Positions 1 to 7,120 of a stretch of DNA of 54,413 nt are shown here, one piece after another. The translations under genes were made by a program, and so were the position numbers. Under the pieces are notes generated by a model. It made no database searches and was not told where the DNA came from. It was given only the letters and a program-made list of their open reading frames with translations. Within the stretch, counting starts at the first letter, position 1; the number at the start of each line of letters is the position of its first letter. Source of the stretch: Opitutia bacterium (GTDB lineage: Bacteria; Verrucomicrobiota; Verrucomicrobiia; Opitutales; Opitutaceae); the NCBI GenBank assembly GCA_947458705.1, contig CANHAH010000004.1, forward strand, positions 1-54,413, given 5' to 3'.

Positions 1-421
1 CACTAACTTGGCAAGGCCGAACCCCAGCGACTGCCACCGCCTAAACCCTTTATTCGCCTCGAAGAGCACCCGAGCATCGCGTGGGGACCAGAGGCAGAAA
101 ATTGGGCCGGTCACGTACCCCTACGTAACCGGCCCTTAGCTTTCTGTATAACCCCAGACAATGTCGCCGCTAGGCAGCGACTGGCGGAATCATTTTTCAT
201 AAACAAGTCCCGTCAACCCGCCCACGTTACGATTGCGCGAACTACGGAGCATATGGCTTGCTGATAACCACCCAAAAGGGGCTCTCGATGGCCCAAATCT
301 CAAATTTCACGAAATGCCAATTTGCAGAAAATTTAGCTAATTCAGTCTGAGCTTTTACAGTCTCAATCACCCTTGATCTTAGCGCGCTAAAGCGGCGAAA
401 TGTCCGCACAAGACCCCTCCC
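1..421. other. Intergenic region at the window start
   Basis: No gene can be supported here. One forward frame is open from the window edge to a TAA at 42-44 and could be the last codons of a gene lying outside the window, but 13 codons are too few to judge. The only clear structure is the hairpin at 104-135, described separately. The last 120 bases are AT-richer and probably hold the promoter of the DUF1080 gene that starts at 422. Confidence 0.5.
104..135. terminator. Strong inverted repeat, probable (bidirectional) terminator
   Basis: Arms at 104-117 and 122-135 (GGGCCGGTCACGTA against its complement) pair at 13 of 14 positions around a 4-base loop. A short A/T run lies on each side (AAAATT before, TTAGCTTTCT after). 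This suits a factor-independent terminator for a gene upstream of the window. The T run is short, so the call is moderate. Confidence 0.5.
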
Positions 422-1105
422 ATGAACCTCACTCACCTAAGCGATCTTCGCCGCACAGTTTTACTCGCCGCGAGCTTCAGTTTTTTAGCTGTCGCACTTT
501 TAGCAGCCCCGAAAGCCCATCCCGTCACTACCGGTTGGACAGAAGTGTTTACCAACGATCTGTCGAACGCAGTGACCGCATCCGGCGACTGGAAGTTTGA
601 AGACGGCGTTCTCGTAGCTAATAATAAGCAGACGCTCTGGACCAAAAAATCCTACGCTAATTTTATTTTGGATTTGGAATTCAAAGTCGCCAAAGAGTCC
701 AACAGCGGCGTCTTCATCCATTCTAGCAACATCAAAGATGTTTTGGCTGCCCTCGAAATCCAAGTGCACGAAAATCAAGACGCTGCCCTCTATGGCATGG
801 TCGGAGCGATTTACAACGCTCAGCCGCCCTCGAAAAATATGGCCAAACCGGTCGGTGAGTGGAACCACTACACCATCACCTGCCAAGACAGTCGCGTGGC
901 GCTCATCTTCAACGGCGAAGAAGTCTTCAACGTGGATTTGAACACCTGGACCGAAGCACACAAAAATCCTGACGGCACCAAAAATAAATTCGCCAAAGCA
1001 CTGAAGGATTACGGCCGCAACGGCCCCATCGGTCTCCAAGGCCTTCACGGCAAAGCGCAAGCCCCTGTGTGGTACCGCAACATCCGGATTAAAGAGTTAC
1101 CGTGA
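422..1105 (+). CDS. Exported DUF1080 (3-keto-disaccharide hydrolase-like) protein
   Basis: A protein of 227 residues with an N-terminal hydrophobic segment (about residues 11-30, ending LLAAPKA) that reads as a signal peptide. The rest matches the DUF1080 jelly-roll fold: a W-x-x-E-x-G-V-L strand near residue 55, the LWTKKSYANFILDLEFK core, the SNSGVFIHS segment, GEWNHYTI, and a final WYRNIRIKEL strand. Members of this family act in the periplasm on sugar derivatives, and some have been linked to 3-keto-glycoside cleavage. The substrate cannot be read here. A second DUF1080 gene follows 140 bp downstream on the same strand, so the two may work on related compounds. The start was chosen because it precedes the signal peptide directly. 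Confidence 0.85.
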   Translation: MNLTHLSDLRRTVLLAASFSFLAVALLAAPKAHPVTTGWTEVFTNDLSNAVTASGDWKFEDGVLVANNKQTLWTKKSYANFILDLEFKVAKESNSGVFIHSSNIKDVLAALEIQVHENQDAALYGMVGAIYNAQPPSKNMAKPVGEWNHYTITCQDSRVALIFNGEEVFNVDLNTWTEAHKNPDGTKNKFAKALKDYGRNGPIGLQGLHGKAQAPVWYRNIRIKELP

Positions 1106-1245
1106 CTCCCGCGCGCGTTACGTTTTGTAAGTGCGATCAATACGCCTATTAGCATCTTTTTTAGACCCAAGATTAAGCAATGTGGGGCTATTTAAACTGC
1201 TCCACAAACTCCTATTCTTAGCCTCATTTTACCCTTATTACCTCA

Positions 1246-1866
1246 ATGAAATACCCCTCCCTCGCCCTCGCCTTAGCGCTCACCTTCGGTTCCGCCTTTA
1301 CGACGAATGCCGCTGAACTCCAACTCACGCCGCTCTTCAACGGCAAAGACCTCACCCATTTTAAAGCCGCGGAGTCCGCCGGATTTTGGCGGGCTGAAAA
1401 CGGCATACTAATTGGCGAAAATAACGCCGAGAAAAAAGGTAATTACCTCTGGACAGAAAAATCTTACAGCGACTTTGTGATCGAATTCGACGTACGCTGG
1501 AAAACCACCACTGATCGCGGCGTCGACACGGGCCTAGAAATGCGCAGCCCGAAAATTCAACTCCAACTTGGCATCTCCGGCAGCTTGCGCGTGGACATGA
1601 CGGGCTCGTTCTACACGGGCGGAAAACCCGCCTACCCCGAGGTCGGCCAAGCCAAAGACGCCAAGAAACTCATGAAGCCCGAGGGTGAATGGAACACCTT
1701 CCGCATTCAGGCTAAGGGCAACACCTTCACCTGCTGGATTAATGGCCAAAAGGCCTCCGAATATACCGACGCCAAATTCTCCGGCGCCGCTCCCCTCGGT
1801 TTCCAAATCCATCCCGGCGTAGTGATGAAGTGCGAATACCGCAACATCCGCCTCGCCGAATTTTGA
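1246..1866 (+). CDS. Exported DUF1080 (3-keto-disaccharide hydrolase-like) protein
   Basis: A protein of 206 residues with a signal peptide (MKYPSLALALALTFGSAF, cleavage near TNAA-ELQ). It is followed by the family opening LTPLFNGKDLTHF, then GFWRAENGILIGE, NYLWTEKSYSDFVIEFDVRW, GEWNTFRIQAKG and a last strand CEYRNIRLAEF. It is a paralogue of the preceding gene with the same fold but low overall similarity. This copy keeps the FNGKDL motif, which is altered in the first. It is expected to act outside the cytoplasm on carbohydrates. The amidase gene starts 28 bp after the stop, so the two may be cotranscribed. Confidence 0.88.
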   Translation: MKYPSLALALALTFGSAFTTNAAELQLTPLFNGKDLTHFKAAESAGFWRAENGILIGENNAEKKGNYLWTEKSYSDFVIEFDVRWKTTTDRGVDTGLEMRSPKIQLQLGISGSLRVDMTGSFYTGGKPAYPEVGQAKDAKKLMKPEGEWNTFRIQAKGNTFTCWINGQKASEYTDAKFSGAAPLGFQIHPGVVMKCEYRNIRLAEF

Positions 1867-1894
1867 ACCGTGCCCGCTCGCAGGGATTTAGCGT

Positions 1895-3460
1895 ATGAAA
1901 AATCCACTGAAATCCCTGCTTATGGCCCTCCTTCTACCGACGTTGGTCCCGGCCGCTGATTTTACCTTCGCCGAAGCCACCATTGAGGACCTGCAAAACC
2001 GCATGGCGGCTGGCCAGCTCACAGCCTACCAACTGACGGCCGCCTATCTCGAGCGTATTGCGCAGATCGACCGAGCTGGTCCCAAGCTCAACTCAGTCAT
2101 CGAACTCAATCCCGATGCGCTCGCATTAGCCGATGCTCTCGATCTAGAGCGCAAGGCAGGAAAAATCCGAGGTCCGTTGCACGGTATTCCGATTCTGCTC
2201 AAGGACAACATCGACACCGCGGATCGCATGCAGACAACCGCCGGCTCACAGGCGCTGGTTGGGCAAAAAGTCCCGCGGGATGCCGGCGTCGCCGCCCGTC
2301 TGCGCGCCGCGGGTGCCGTCATTCTCGGTAAAACCAATTGCAGCGAGTGGGCTAACTACCGCGGCAATAATTCCAGCAGCGGCTGGAGCGGACGCGGCGG
2401 ACAAACTCTAAACCCCTACGCGCTCGACCGCAGCCCCTCGGGCTCCAGCTCGGGTTCCGGCACCGCCGTCTCGGCTAACTTATGCGTCGTCGCCGTCGGC
2501 ACTGAGACGAACGGCTCCATTGTCTCACCTGCCTCCGTCAGCGGCGTCGTCGGCGTCAAACCCACCGTCGGGCTCGTGAGTCGCGATGGTATCATTCCTA
2601 TTTCGGCCTCCCAAGACACGGCGGGCCCGATGGCGCGCAACGTTCGTGATGCCGCCCTCGTGCTCGCCGCCCTGGCTGGTACCGACGCGCACGACCCGGC
2701 GACGCACGCGATTCCTGCAAGTCTGCTTCACGAGCTTACCACGTTAAAGCCTGGAGCGCTCAAAGGCGCCCGTCTCGGCATCGTGCGCAACATTGCCACC
2801 TTTCACGCCCGAATGGACCCGATTCTCGATGGTCTCGTCGCCACGCTGCGCGCTGCAGGAGCGGAAATAATCGATCCTGTCGCGATCTCCTCGCTGGCGA
2901 AATTGGGTCAGGCACCGAGCACCGTGCTATCCTACGAATTCAAAGACGGAATCAACCGCTACCTCGGCACGCCAGGGCGCGTAACGACGATGCACACCCT
3001 CGCCGAGCTCATTGCTTTTAACACTGCCCACGCTGAGTCGGAGCTGCGTTTTTTTGGCCAAGAACTCTTCACCGCTGCGCAAGCACGAGGCCCGCTCACC
3101 GATAAAATTTATCTAGATGCGCGCGCCGCCTGCCTCCAACTCACGCGAAACGAAGGAATCGATGCCGCACTCGCCACACATCGCCTCGACGCTCTGGTCT
3201 ATTTTACCAAAGGCACGGCTACCCTCACCGATCATCTCAACGGTGAAGGTGGCAGCGGCGGCAGTTCCACTCTGGCAGCCGTCGCCGGTTATCCGAGTGT
3301 GACCGTGCCAGCGGCTCACGTGTTTGGCCTGCCGATCGGCTTGTCCTTCACTGGCCTGCCCTGGAGCGATGCTCAACTGCTCGCCCTCGCCGCCGACTTC
3401 GAGGCGCACACGAAAGCTCGAACTGAGCCGGTCTTCCGCCCAACGAGCGCGACCCCGTAA
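1895..3460 (+). CDS. Exported amidase (amidase signature family)
   Basis: A protein of 521 residues. A signal peptide (about residues 1-20, ending TLVPA) precedes a complete amidase-signature domain. The Ser-cisSer-Lys triad is visible: Lys in LLKDNIDTADRMQTTAG, the Ser-rich loop SPSGSSSGSGTAVSAN, and the nucleophile region GTETNGSIVSPAS. A Gly/Ser-rich loop (GEGGSGGSS) lies near the C-terminus, followed by GLPIGLSFTG. The family hydrolyses amides. The closest architecture I recall is the secreted amidases annotated in many Bacteroidota and Verrucomicrobiota, whose substrates are mostly unknown. The length is normal. It probably shares a transcript with the DUF1080 gene before it. Confidence 0.9.
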   Translation: MKNPLKSLLMALLLPTLVPAADFTFAEATIEDLQNRMAAGQLTAYQLTAAYLERIAQIDRAGPKLNSVIELNPDALALADALDLERKAGKIRGPLHGIPILLKDNIDTADRMQTTAGSQALVGQKVPRDAGVAARLRAAGAVILGKTNCSEWANYRGNNSSSGWSGRGGQTLNPYALDRSPSGSSSGSGTAVSANLCVVAVGTETNGSIVSPASVSGVVGVKPTVGLVSRDGIIPISASQDTAGPMARNVRDAALVLAALAGTDAHDPATHAIPASLLHELTTLKPGALKGARLGIVRNIATFHARMDPILDGLVATLRAAGAEIIDPVAISSLAKLGQAPSTVLSYEFKDGINRYLGTPGRVTTMHTLAELIAFNTAHAESELRFFGQELFTAAQARGPLTDKIYLDARAACLQLTRNEGIDAALATHRLDALVYFTKGTATLTDHLNGEGGSGGSSTLAAVAGYPSVTVPAAHVFGLPIGLSFTGLPWSDAQLLALAADFEAHTKARTEPVFRPTSATP

Positions 3461-3593
3461 ATGATCGATTTACTCTATTCGCGCCCGAAAAAACGGGAGG
3501 CCAAAGCCTCGTTTGACTGGCACTATTTGCTATCTAGGTTGAGGGCCGTAGGCCGCTGAGTGAGTTTACATCTATTTCTTGACCAATTATTTT

Positions 3594-3782
3594 ATGTCCC
3601 AATCCAACACCACTCCCGACACCCGCAAAAAATGCGGCTGCGGTAACACTAAAGACGCCCAAGGCTATTGCGACGGCTCCCACGCGAAGCTCCCGCCCAA
3701 AGACACCCGCAAGAAATGCGGCTGCGGCAACACCAAGGATGCCCAAGGCTATTGCGACGGCTCGCACGCGAAAAAAGTCTGA
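3594..3782 (+). CDS. Small protein with two tandem CDGSH-like iron-sulfur motifs
   Basis: A 62-residue protein built almost entirely from two copies of a 24-residue unit (residues 9-32 and 37-60), each containing KCGCGNTKDAQGYCDGSH. The pattern C-x-C ... C-D-G-S-H is the ligand set of CDGSH 2Fe-2S proteins (three Cys and one His). Here the gap between the second and third Cys is 9 residues, where the common pattern has 8. The units are identical in protein but differ at 7 silent positions in DNA. The ATG at 3594 is preferred over a TTG 15 bases earlier. It has no signal peptide, so it should be cytoplasmic, with a possible role in electron transfer or Fe-S handling. It is monocistronic, with more than 100 bp free on each side. 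Confidence 0.8.
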   Translation: MSQSNTTPDTRKKCGCGNTKDAQGYCDGSHAKLPPKDTRKKCGCGNTKDAQGYCDGSHAKKV

Positions 3783-3971
3783 TTGATTCGCTTCGCAAAA
3801 ATCTCCGCGCTGCACGAGTCGAGTCGTAGGCGCGGAAACCTAAAGGCTGACGGCAGTTTCAATCTGCGTCAAAATCCCAAGGTATTACTTAGGGTCTAAA
3901 GCTATGTATTTGTCGGCGACGAGGAACCCGACCTCATCCCGGCGACCCAAGCCAACATTCCTCTTAAGCTG

Positions 3972-4841
3972 ATGCCTTCATCTTACCTCGGCCTCCCTGT
4001 ACGCTTTCACCTTTATGTTTGGGGTGCTCTGCTTGTCCTCATCCTCGCTCTCATCGCCCTAAATCAAACCTACGCCGGCCGCGACATCTGGAATTCCATC
4101 ACCGAGAGTAGCGACCTGCGCCGGAGTAACTACGCCGAGCGCATCTACCGCCAAAATTTCTTCCGTACCCGCGCCAATACTTGGTCCAACCTCGCGTATA
4201 TCGCCCTCGGCTTTTACGCGTTCGCCTGGGCCGCGCAAGACAGCCGCCGTGCCTCCCCGACTCCTTCCACATCGCGGCCCGTTGCTCCCTCGTACGTAGT
4301 CGCGACACCCGCGCTCAGCGTCCTGTTTGGCCTAACCTGCTGTGGGCTTGGCCTCGGCAGCGGCTACTTTCACGCCACGCTTACCCGCTTCGGCCAACAA
4401 CTTGACGTCGCCTCCATGTACGGGCCGCTGCTTGTGTTTCTCACCTTCAACCTCGGCCGCTGGTGGCCGCGCGTCATTTTTTCCCCCTTACGGCTAAACG
4501 CACCCTCGTGGCCCTTGCTCTGCACCTGGGTCGTTCTGACCAGCGCCTTACTTTTTTATTACAAATGGTCGATGTCGGCGACCAACGTTCTGAGCACACT
4601 CATTCTTTGCGTCGCGGCCTGCACCCTTGTAGATCGTTTCCGCCCGGCGCCCCGGCCGTTGCTACGCTGGCAGCTGTTTTCCATCATCGCGTTGATCGCC
4701 GCGGTTACCTGCCGACAACTCGACGTCGCCGGCCGCTTTTCTGGACCTGACGCTTGGCTGCAAGGCCATGCCCTCTGGCACCTGCTTACCGCCACGAGCA
4801 TAGGTTGCACCTATTTTTATTACCGCAGTTCGACCAATTAG
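3972..4841 (+). CDS. Ceramidase-like integral membrane hydrolase (CREST superfamily)
   Basis: A protein of 289 residues with several hydrophobic helices, the first at about residues 11-29. Recognisable alkaline-ceramidase motifs are N-T-W-S-N-L-A-Y, then GSGYFHATLTRFGQQLD with its Ser, His and Asp, followed by M-Y-G-P, and near the C-terminus HALWHLLTA, giving the HxxxH pair. In the family, three His and one Asp bind zinc, with the Ser nearby. The reaction is hydrolysis of an amide-linked lipid such as ceramide. Bacterial members have rarely been studied. All expected metal ligands are present, so it is probably active. No lipid genes lie next to it. Confidence 0.8.
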   Translation: MPSSYLGLPVRFHLYVWGALLVLILALIALNQTYAGRDIWNSITESSDLRRSNYAERIYRQNFFRTRANTWSNLAYIALGFYAFAWAAQDSRRASPTPSTSRPVAPSYVVATPALSVLFGLTCCGLGLGSGYFHATLTRFGQQLDVASMYGPLLVFLTFNLGRWWPRVIFSPLRLNAPSWPLLCTWVVLTSALLFYYKWSMSATNVLSTLILCVAACTLVDRFRPAPRPLLRWQLFSIIALIAAVTCRQLDVAGRFSGPDAWLQGHALWHLLTATSIGCTYFYYRSSTN

Positions 4842-5125
4842 TTATTCAAAGATAAGCACCAAACTTAACACCTAGGGCTGTGATCCGACTAAGATAGACC
4901 GAAGCGTTCCGCGTACCGGAGGCGTTCCAATTTTAGTGCGCGGAATCTCGCTTAACGGTAGCGATATCGAGGCTAGGTTTACTAGAGGCCGACAGCCCTG
5001 ATCATGTCGGATTTGAATCCGCTAAATTAAAACGACGGCAACTAAAGATTATCTCGATGTAGTGGACTTTGACGTCCGAGTTCACGGGTAGTTGTTAAGC
5101 GAAACGCATGATGGACACGACTCAT
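4842..5125. other. Intergenic region between converging genes
   Basis: The ceramidase-like gene and the first fic gene converge on this 284-bp stretch. I find no open frame worth reporting and no hairpin followed by a T run. Short complementary segments (TTCCGCG near 4908 and CGCGGAA near 4939) could pair but look incidental. Confidence 0.4.
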
Positions 5126-6616
5126 TCAAGAATCGTGGGCGAACCCTTCCGCATAGGCCTGCTCCGTGCCGGCAATTTCCTCGTCTGTTAGTTCCGCAAA
5201 CTGCTTGCGCTTGTTTTTAGTTAATTTCCCCCCACCCGCATCAAGCCACTTAATCAAGGAATTGAGCCGTTGATCGGGGAGATCGACCACGCCGCGAATT
5301 TCATCCCGCGCCCGGTCGTAGCGCCGCAGATAATCGAGTTCCTTCGGCAAGGCATCGATTGCGCGCGACATGACGCTCATTAGGTATTCGACCTGACGCG
5401 TCAGGTCAGGGAACCGCCACAAGGGCTCGACCTCAGCGGGATTGGTCAGCGTGACGGCGCCCGAGTCGTTGGTAATATAGACCGACTTGTCCATGGTCCG
5501 GAGCGAGAAATCCTCCAAAGCCTCGTCGTAGGCGTGCATGTTATCCAGGATAGCGGCCGAGATCGGCAAGGCCGCACCCATAGGGATCACACCGCGTCGG
5601 GCCAGCACGTCTTGAAAGAGGAAGCGGTGAAGCCGGCCGTTGCCATCATCAAAAGGATGGATGAAGACGAACTGGAACCCGGTGACGGCGGCCTGCACGA
5701 CGGGGGAGACCGTTTCAAGGCGGCTTGCCGCTCCTGCGAGACCGGACATAAGTGAGGGGAGCAGGGATGGAGGAACGGTGATGTAATGGATCTGCTCCCT
5801 GACTCCGGGAAGGGTCGAGCCGACGTAGTTCTGGATTTGTCGGTAGGCCTTCTCTGCATAGCGCGGATCCACAATCGTGTTCTGCAAGGAAACCAGCCTT
5901 TCAAGGGTAAGGGCCTGCTCGATCGGAACCTTACCCGCGTCCCGCAGGACGGCGATGAAACGCTCCTCGCGGGCTCGTACCGGTTCCTCCCGCTCGATTA
6001 GAAATGAGGAGCGCGTTTCCTTAGCATACAGATAGGTCAGGGCCCGATAGAGAAGAGAGGACGGCGTATCCGCCAGCACCGCCGAGATCTGGCCTTTCCA
6101 ATCTCGGTTCAATCCGGCCTTGATCTTCTCGGTCAGCCGGACGGTCGGGCTGAAGGCCGTCGTCCCCAGAAGATTGTGGTCCACCCGCCAGCGGGGATTT
6201 TTGACTTTAAGGGCCGTAAGATAATCCTCGGGATTGAGCGCCGGAACGTAGTTTCCGGCCAGTCCACCCATGGGTAATTCGGTTCCAGTCAGGAACTCAT
6301 AAAAGAACCCGATTTGCTTGGCGTATTTTCCGGTCGGACTTTGCTTGATGTAGGCTGTCACGTTTTCAGGCCCGAGTCGGCCAAATACCTCTCGCAAAAA
6401 TGCTAGCTCCACGCCGTCATATTTGAGCCCGAATTCGATGTGCGCCAAGGGGTCGTCGAATGGCTTAGGCGCATACTGGCGGAGGTAGGTCTCGGTTTTA
6501 CGGCCATCCTTTTGATGGGTAACAGAAGCCCGGCTGCTCAAATAGGATTCATGCTCCAAACGAGATTTAAGCAGGCTGAATTTCTGTCTCAGCCAAGTAT
6601 TTCCAACCGGATTCAT
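5126..6616 (-). CDS. Fic family protein (predicted AMP/NMP transferase)
   Basis: A protein of 496 residues. The catalytic loop HPFDDGNGRLHR is at residues 320-331 and matches HxFx(D/E)GNGRxxR completely, so the enzyme should be competent to transfer AMP or a related group to a protein hydroxyl. An upstream helix carries SSFLIERE (residues 203-210). This resembles the inhibitory motif (S/T)xxxE(G/N) with the Glu kept, but Arg stands where Gly or Asn is usual. The C-terminal 80 residues are helical and charged and may form a small nucleic-acid or target-binding domain. No antitoxin-like gene is adjacent. The upstream region is very AT-rich. Confidence 0.88.
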   Translation of the reverse strand: MNPVGNTWLRQKFSLLKSRLEHESYLSSRASVTHQKDGRKTETYLRQYAPKPFDDPLAHIEFGLKYDGVELAFLREVFGRLGPENVTAYIKQSPTGKYAKQIGFFYEFLTGTELPMGGLAGNYVPALNPEDYLTALKVKNPRWRVDHNLLGTTAFSPTVRLTEKIKAGLNRDWKGQISAVLADTPSSLLYRALTYLYAKETRSSFLIEREEPVRAREERFIAVLRDAGKVPIEQALTLERLVSLQNTIVDPRYAEKAYRQIQNYVGSTLPGVREQIHYITVPPSLLPSLMSGLAGAASRLETVSPVVQAAVTGFQFVFIHPFDDGNGRLHRFLFQDVLARRGVIPMGAALPISAAILDNMHAYDEALEDFSLRTMDKSVYITNDSGAVTLTNPAEVEPLWRFPDLTRQVEYLMSVMSRAIDALPKELDYLRRYDRARDEIRGVVDLPDQRLNSLIKWLDAGGGKLTKNKRKQFAELTDEEIAGTEQAYAEGFAHDS

Positions 6617-7120
6617 GCTCGCATAAAATAATTACGTTACGATTTAAACAATTAAAAAACTGTGATTTTTAATTAAAATGAATATTTTGACTTCCTGGAA
6701 ACCATTAAGAGTCACGTAAAATCGATAAAAATGCACGTAAACCCATAAAAAGGCTTAAATTATCTCCCTTTCTTCCAACTTTGGAGCTGGAGGAGATCCC
6801 GTGCCGGCACTGGGTTCGAGTACACTCTTAGTCGGGCGGGCGGCGGCAACGCTACGCACAGAGTTACAGGCCTACTAGCATCACATTATATTATTGCAAT
6901 TCATTGGTTTAAAAAACTATAGAAAAAAAATTGGGCGATACTAAGACAATTCAAAATGCAGGGGCTAAGGCGTGGCTGTTGGCGTAATCTCCAGGCTTTT
7001 TGAAGCACTACGAGAATTCGAGCGGGTAAACGGAGTGCGGCGCGTGGGGTAACCGAAAAAAAGGCGCGGAGCCCATGGGGCGCCGCGCCTGAATTCAAAC
7101 TAAAGACTCTACGTAGGTCC
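6617..7120. other. AT-rich intergenic region between fic and a receptor gene
   Basis: Positions 6617-6780 are strongly AT-rich and hold the promoter region of the fic gene, which reads leftward from 6616. Repeated ACGTAAA-like words occur around 6713-6750 (CACGTAAAAT, CACGTAAACC). The rest, 6781-7054, shows no convincing gene. The terminator of the receptor gene lies at 7055-7090. Confidence 0.5.
7055..7090 (-). terminator. Rho-independent terminator of the TonB receptor gene
   Basis: Read on the minus strand, a GC-rich stem (AGGCGCGG paired with CCGCGCCT around a loop containing CCCATGGG) is followed directly by seven T. It lies 31 bases past the receptor stop codon. Confidence 0.85.

Noticed and set aside
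4905-4950. A possible tRNA or small structured RNA in the region after the ceramidase-like gene
   Set aside because: Only a single 7-bp complementary pair is present. No T-loop or anticodon arm can be drawn, and there is no T run for a terminator.
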